Shown in pieces: positions 41,154 to 43,460 of a stretch of 43,460 nt of DNA; position 1 is the stretch's first letter; each line of letters begins with the position of its first letter. The position numbers were made by a program, and so were the translations under genes. Under the pieces are notes generated by a model, which saw nothing but the letters and a program-made list of their open reading frames with translations, was not told the origin of the DNA and did no database searches. Source of the stretch: an uncultured Ruminococcus sp. (lineage in GTDB: Bacteria > Bacillota > Clostridia > Oscillospirales > Ruminococcaceae); the NCBI RefSeq assembly GCF_947301925.1, contig NZ_CAMYUE010000020.1, positions 1 to 43,460 of the forward strand. The letters are read 5' to 3'.

Positions 41154-41182
41154 TTGACCTGCACTGCAAACTCTGATATAAT
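41154..41182 (+). promoter_or_regulatory. Promoter of the Nudix gene
   Basis: TTGACC (41154-41159), 17-bp spacer, TATAAT (41177-41182). Start near 41189. Confidence 0.8.
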
Positions 41183-41212
41183 TAATAAAAATCACACAAA
41201 GGAGCTACGGCA

Positions 41213-41680
41213 ATGGGCTACATACTTGAACTTCGCAGAACACTGGGCAGCAGACCTGTTATTATGGCAGGGGCAGGCGTGATACTCGTAAACGATAAAA
41301 ACGAGATACTTCTCGGCAGACGCACCGACAACGGCTTCTGGGATTATCCCGCAGGCTCAATGGAGCTCGGTGAGAGCTTCGAGGAATGCGCCCGCCGCAA
41401 GATACTTGAAGAAACGGGACTTACCTGCGGAAAGCTGGAATACCTTATGGACATATCCGGAGAGGACTCCTTCTACGAATATCCCAACGGCGATCAGGTA
41501 TATCTTGCAGGAATAATTTACATCTGCCGCGATTTCACGGGAGAGCTGAAGGTGCAGAAGGAAGAAGCCTCCGAGCAGGCCTTCTTCCCCGTTGACAGTC
41601 TCCCCGAAAACATACCGCCTCTCAGAATAAAGGAGCGGATATTTGAAAAGGTACGGGAATATCTCCGCAGCAGCTCATAA
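41213..41680 (+). CDS. Nudix hydrolase-like protein with altered Nudix box
   Basis: 155 residues, AAAGGAG upstream. GRRTDNGFWDYPAGSMELGE leads into the Nudix box, here with ARRKILEETGL. The standard box has REUxEE; the first Glu is Lys here, confirmed in the codons (CGC AAG ATA). The two later Glu are kept. That Glu takes part in metal binding or catalysis in many members, so activity may be lowered or changed. The rest fits an ADP-ribose or nucleotide pyrophosphatase fold. Confidence 0.85.
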   Translation: MGYILELRRTLGSRPVIMAGAGVILVNDKNEILLGRRTDNGFWDYPAGSMELGESFEECARRKILEETGLTCGKLEYLMDISGEDSFYEYPNGDQVYLAGIIYICRDFTGELKVQKEEASEQAFFPVDSLPENIPPLRIKERIFEKVREYLRSSS

Positions 41681-41684
41681 ACGC

Positions 41685-41716
41685 AAACAAAAAGACCGCA
41701 GTCAGTTCTGCGGTCT
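41685..41716 (-). terminator. Terminator of the membrane-protein gene
   Basis: AGACCGCAG/CTGCGGTCT stem, then TTTTTGTTTG on the minus strand. It overlaps the stop region of the minus-strand gene and follows the Nudix gene, which may also use it. Confidence 0.8.
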
Positions 41717-42658
41717 CAATACTTTCTTCACTCGTAAAACTATGCGGCGCTCCTTTGAAAGCGCAAAGGCAGCAGCCACGAATATCAGCGTTCCCGCGGC
41801 GATCTCAAAGGGAAATCTCAGCAGTGCGCCGCGCGGGATTATAAGCGGCAGAGTGGCTATCGCTCCGCAGGGAGGGAAAAACAGTCCCGATCTGTAAACG
41901 GCAATAAGAACAGCTCCGCAGGACACCGCAGCCGAAACCGCAAGAGGCAGTCCCAGCCTTTCGGTAAGAACAAAACGTGAGAGCACTCCGCTCACAGCAG
42001 CAAATACTATCAGCGCAACTGCCAGAGGAGCCCGCTCCATCAGTCTGCTGCCGGGCTTTGACATCTCAAAGAAGGCCACTATAAGAGGGGGAGCAATGAA
42101 GAATATCTCCTTTGAAATCGCAGGGAGCACACAGATCAGAGACGCCGCCGCGATCTGTCTTATGCGCAGGCCAAACAGCCGTTTATCGGGCTTTACGGGA
42201 ACGAAAACATTTTTCTCCCGTATGCCGCACCTTTCCAGTATGTACTGTGCCAGCAGTATCAGCGAGGTCATCACTGCCACCGAGCCTATATAAACGGGGC
42301 TCCGCGTCCCCAGAAGCACAGGCAGCACGCAGGCGGATACGGCAGGCAGGAACTCTGTCCCCGACAGGGCAACCCATACAACTGCGCAGATGATCGCAAG
42401 TGGTATCCTGAAAACAAGAGCGGCAGGCACCAGCAGTACCAGACCTACTCCCGTTACAGCCGCCGCGGTAATGGTCAGCAGCAGCCTTGTCCGCGAGGTG
42501 TTCCACGGCATACGCGGAGCAGCAAGGGCTCCGACGGCAACAGCGGTTATCTCGGGGAATATTATCTCTTTATCATGTAGAAGCTCCGAAGCCGCCGCCA
42601 TTCCTGCGGCAAGCAGCAGCGCCAGGGCTGCGGGGAGCACTTTTCTGAAAGTCTGCAA
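41702..42658 (-). CDS. Multi-pass membrane protein, internally repeated
   Basis: 318 residues from TTG 42658. That start follows AAGGTGA at 5 bases and is the first usable one after the predicted transcription start (42686), although the frame is open to 42847. About 9-10 membrane helices. Two halves look related: EIIFPEITAVAVGALAAPR in the first and EIFFIAPPLIVAFFEMSKPG in the second, with FPPCGAIATLPLI near the end. This faintly recalls HPP-type membrane proteins, but I cannot assign a family. A transporter is likely. Confidence 0.65.
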   Translation of the reverse strand: MQTFRKVLPAALALLLAAGMAAASELLHDKEIIFPEITAVAVGALAAPRMPWNTSRTRLLLTITAAAVTGVGLVLLVPAALVFRIPLAIICAVVWVALSGTEFLPAVSACVLPVLLGTRSPVYIGSVAVMTSLILLAQYILERCGIREKNVFVPVKPDKRLFGLRIRQIAAASLICVLPAISKEIFFIAPPLIVAFFEMSKPGSRLMERAPLAVALIVFAAVSGVLSRFVLTERLGLPLAVSAAVSCGAVLIAVYRSGLFFPPCGAIATLPLIIPRGALLRFPFEIAAGTLIFVAAAFALSKERRIVLRVKKVLRPQN

Positions 42659-42692
42659 TAAGGTCACCTTTTCTTTAAAAATCACAAATGCT

Positions 42693-42721
42693 ATTATAGC
42701 ACATATTTTTATAAATAGCAA
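42693..42721 (-). promoter_or_regulatory. Promoter of the multi-pass membrane protein gene
   Basis: Minus-strand TTGCTA (42721-42716), 17-bp spacer, TATAAT (42698-42693). It supports the late TTG start. Confidence 0.7.
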
Positions 42722-42764
42722 TACTTCCAAGGAAAACATCTCCCCTGTCCGTGCAAAGGAAATG

Positions 42765-42793
42765 TTGACTTTTACGCGGAGGTATGATATAAT
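42765..42793 (+). promoter_or_regulatory. Promoter of the symporter gene
   Basis: TTGACT (42765-42770), 17-bp spacer, TATAAT (42788-42793). Divergent from the promoter at 42693-42721. Confidence 0.85.
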
Positions 42794-42824
42794 TTTAACG
42801 AACTTTCGGACAGGAGATGCGGCA

Positions 42825-43460
42825 ATGGAAAAGATAAACGATATCATCAGTCAGATCGACAGCTATGTATGGGGACTTCCCCTGATAATCCTCATAATGG
42901 CCTGCGGTATACTTCTGACTGTACGGCTCAGGCTGCTGCAGGTGCATAAACTTGGCAAGGCGCTGAAATACATGGTGAAGAACGAGAAGGACGGCAGCGG
43001 CGAGGTCTCGGGCTTTGCAGCTCTGTGCACCGCTCTTTCCGCCACTGTGGGCACGGGAAATATAGTGGGCGTTGCCACCGCTATTTCGGCAGGAGGCGCA
43101 GGAGCTCTTTTCTGGATGGAGCTTGCAGCATTCCTCGGCATGGCCACAAAGTATGCAGAGGGACTTCTTGCCGTGAAGTACCGCGTCAAAGACGAAAACG
43201 GCAATATCCTCGGCGGTCCTTTCTATTATATCGAAAACGGCCTCGGCAGGAACTGGAAATGGCTGGGCAGGATGTTTGCTCTCTTCGGCCTGCTTGCGGG
43301 ACTTATGGGCATAGGCACCATAACCCAGATAAACGGAATAACCTCAGCCGCAAACACCTTCTTTGATCCTCAGAAGAAGCACACAGTGACAGTGCTTGGC
43401 ATGGAATACACATGGACAACGGTCATTGCGGGAGCTCTTATAACCCTGCTTACCGCCCTC
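42825..43460 (+). CDS. agcS: Sodium:alanine/glycine symporter, N-terminal part (runs off right edge)
   Basis: 212 codons visible from ATG 42825 (CAGGAGATGCGGC upstream). It begins MEKINDIISQIDSYVWGLPL, followed by the AgcS signature region FAALCTALSATVGTGNIVGV, FWMELAAFLGMATKYAEGLL and GGPFYYIENGL. This is the alanine-or-glycine:cation symporter family; it takes up small amino acids with sodium. The window ends in about the fifth helix. Confidence 0.95.
   Translation, partial: MEKINDIISQIDSYVWGLPLIILIMACGILLTVRLRLLQVHKLGKALKYMVKNEKDGSGEVSGFAALCTALSATVGTGNIVGVATAISAGGAGALFWMELAAFLGMATKYAEGLLAVKYRVKDENGNILGGPFYYIENGLGRNWKWLGRMFALFGLLAGLMGIGTITQINGITSAANTFFDPQKKHTVTVLGMEYTWTTVIAGALITLLTAL

Noticed and set aside
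40867..41169. N-terminal extension of the second flavodoxin
   Set aside because: It covers the promoter and operators; the flavodoxin fold and ribosome site fix the start at 40866.
42659..42847. N-terminal extension of the multi-pass membrane protein
   Set aside because: It lies upstream of the predicted transcription start at about 42686; TTG 42658 has a proper ribosome site.

Overview
The window reads as chromosomal DNA of a low-to-mid GC gut Firmicute, most likely a Ruminococcus or close Oscillospiraceae relative. The grounds are a cellobiose phosphorylase (GH94), a second clan-A glycosidase-like protein, pyruvate phosphate dikinase, Thr/Glu-rich lipoproteins, an OmpR-type kinase pair with a very low-complexity sensor, and canonical sigma-A promoters (TTGACA/17/TATAAT) in front of most transcription units. 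The genus is an inference from gene content; no rRNA or tRNA gene is present.

Layout. 1-3.0 kb (minus): rimP-nusA-ylxR-ylxQ-infB operon with a strong promoter and a leader hairpin; infB runs off the left edge. 3.1-8.8 kb: a membrane-anchored Ntn-type amidohydrolase, an unusual HTH-cupin-acyl-CoA synthetase fusion, a small secreted protein, and a LytTR regulator with a membrane protein. 8.9-12.7 kb: cellobiose phosphorylase, a small membrane protein/XRE module with three CAAGT-type operators, and a composite palindromic intergenic element. 12.7-21.1 kb (minus): a coiled-coil lipoprotein, then a glycosidase-like gene, ispD, a PHP phosphoesterase, pth and mfd in one run. 21.2-24.9 kb: a two-component system and a divergent helical-repeat protein. 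25.0-25.8 kb: a gene-free stretch ending in a candidate structured RNA with its own terminator.

25.8-30.4 kb (minus): lipoprotein, esterase B, a 48-codon chimeric ORF, esterase A and glmU. The chimera joins the start of glmU in frame to the tail of a lipoprotein paralogue, so it marks the junction of an old tandem duplication. 30.5-33.4 kb: ppdK, with codon use typical of high expression.

33.4-41 kb looks more AT-rich and accessory. It holds an XRE-controlled run of five envelope genes (small membrane protein, XRE repressor, CPBP protease, membrane metallopeptidase, membrane alpha/beta hydrolase). Next come decayed sequence carrying a HEARO/omega-RNA-like structured RNA and an ogt remnant, a MarR-flavodoxin operon, and a flavodoxin-MFS operon. 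One hairpin-terminator sequence occurs three times here. 41.2-43.5 kb: a Nudix protein with an altered Nudix box, a membrane protein, and the start of an AgcS-type sodium:amino-acid symporter.

A recurring theme is promoters with paired palindromes over the -35 and the start site. This is seen at the two XRE modules, the marR operon and the flavodoxin-MFS operon. A LytTR-type direct repeat sits upstream of the LytTR gene. The strongest leads for something undescribed are the HTH-cupin-acyl-CoA synthetase fusion, the XRE-controlled envelope operon, the solo omega-like RNA, the candidate RNA at 25.6 kb and the glmU chimera.
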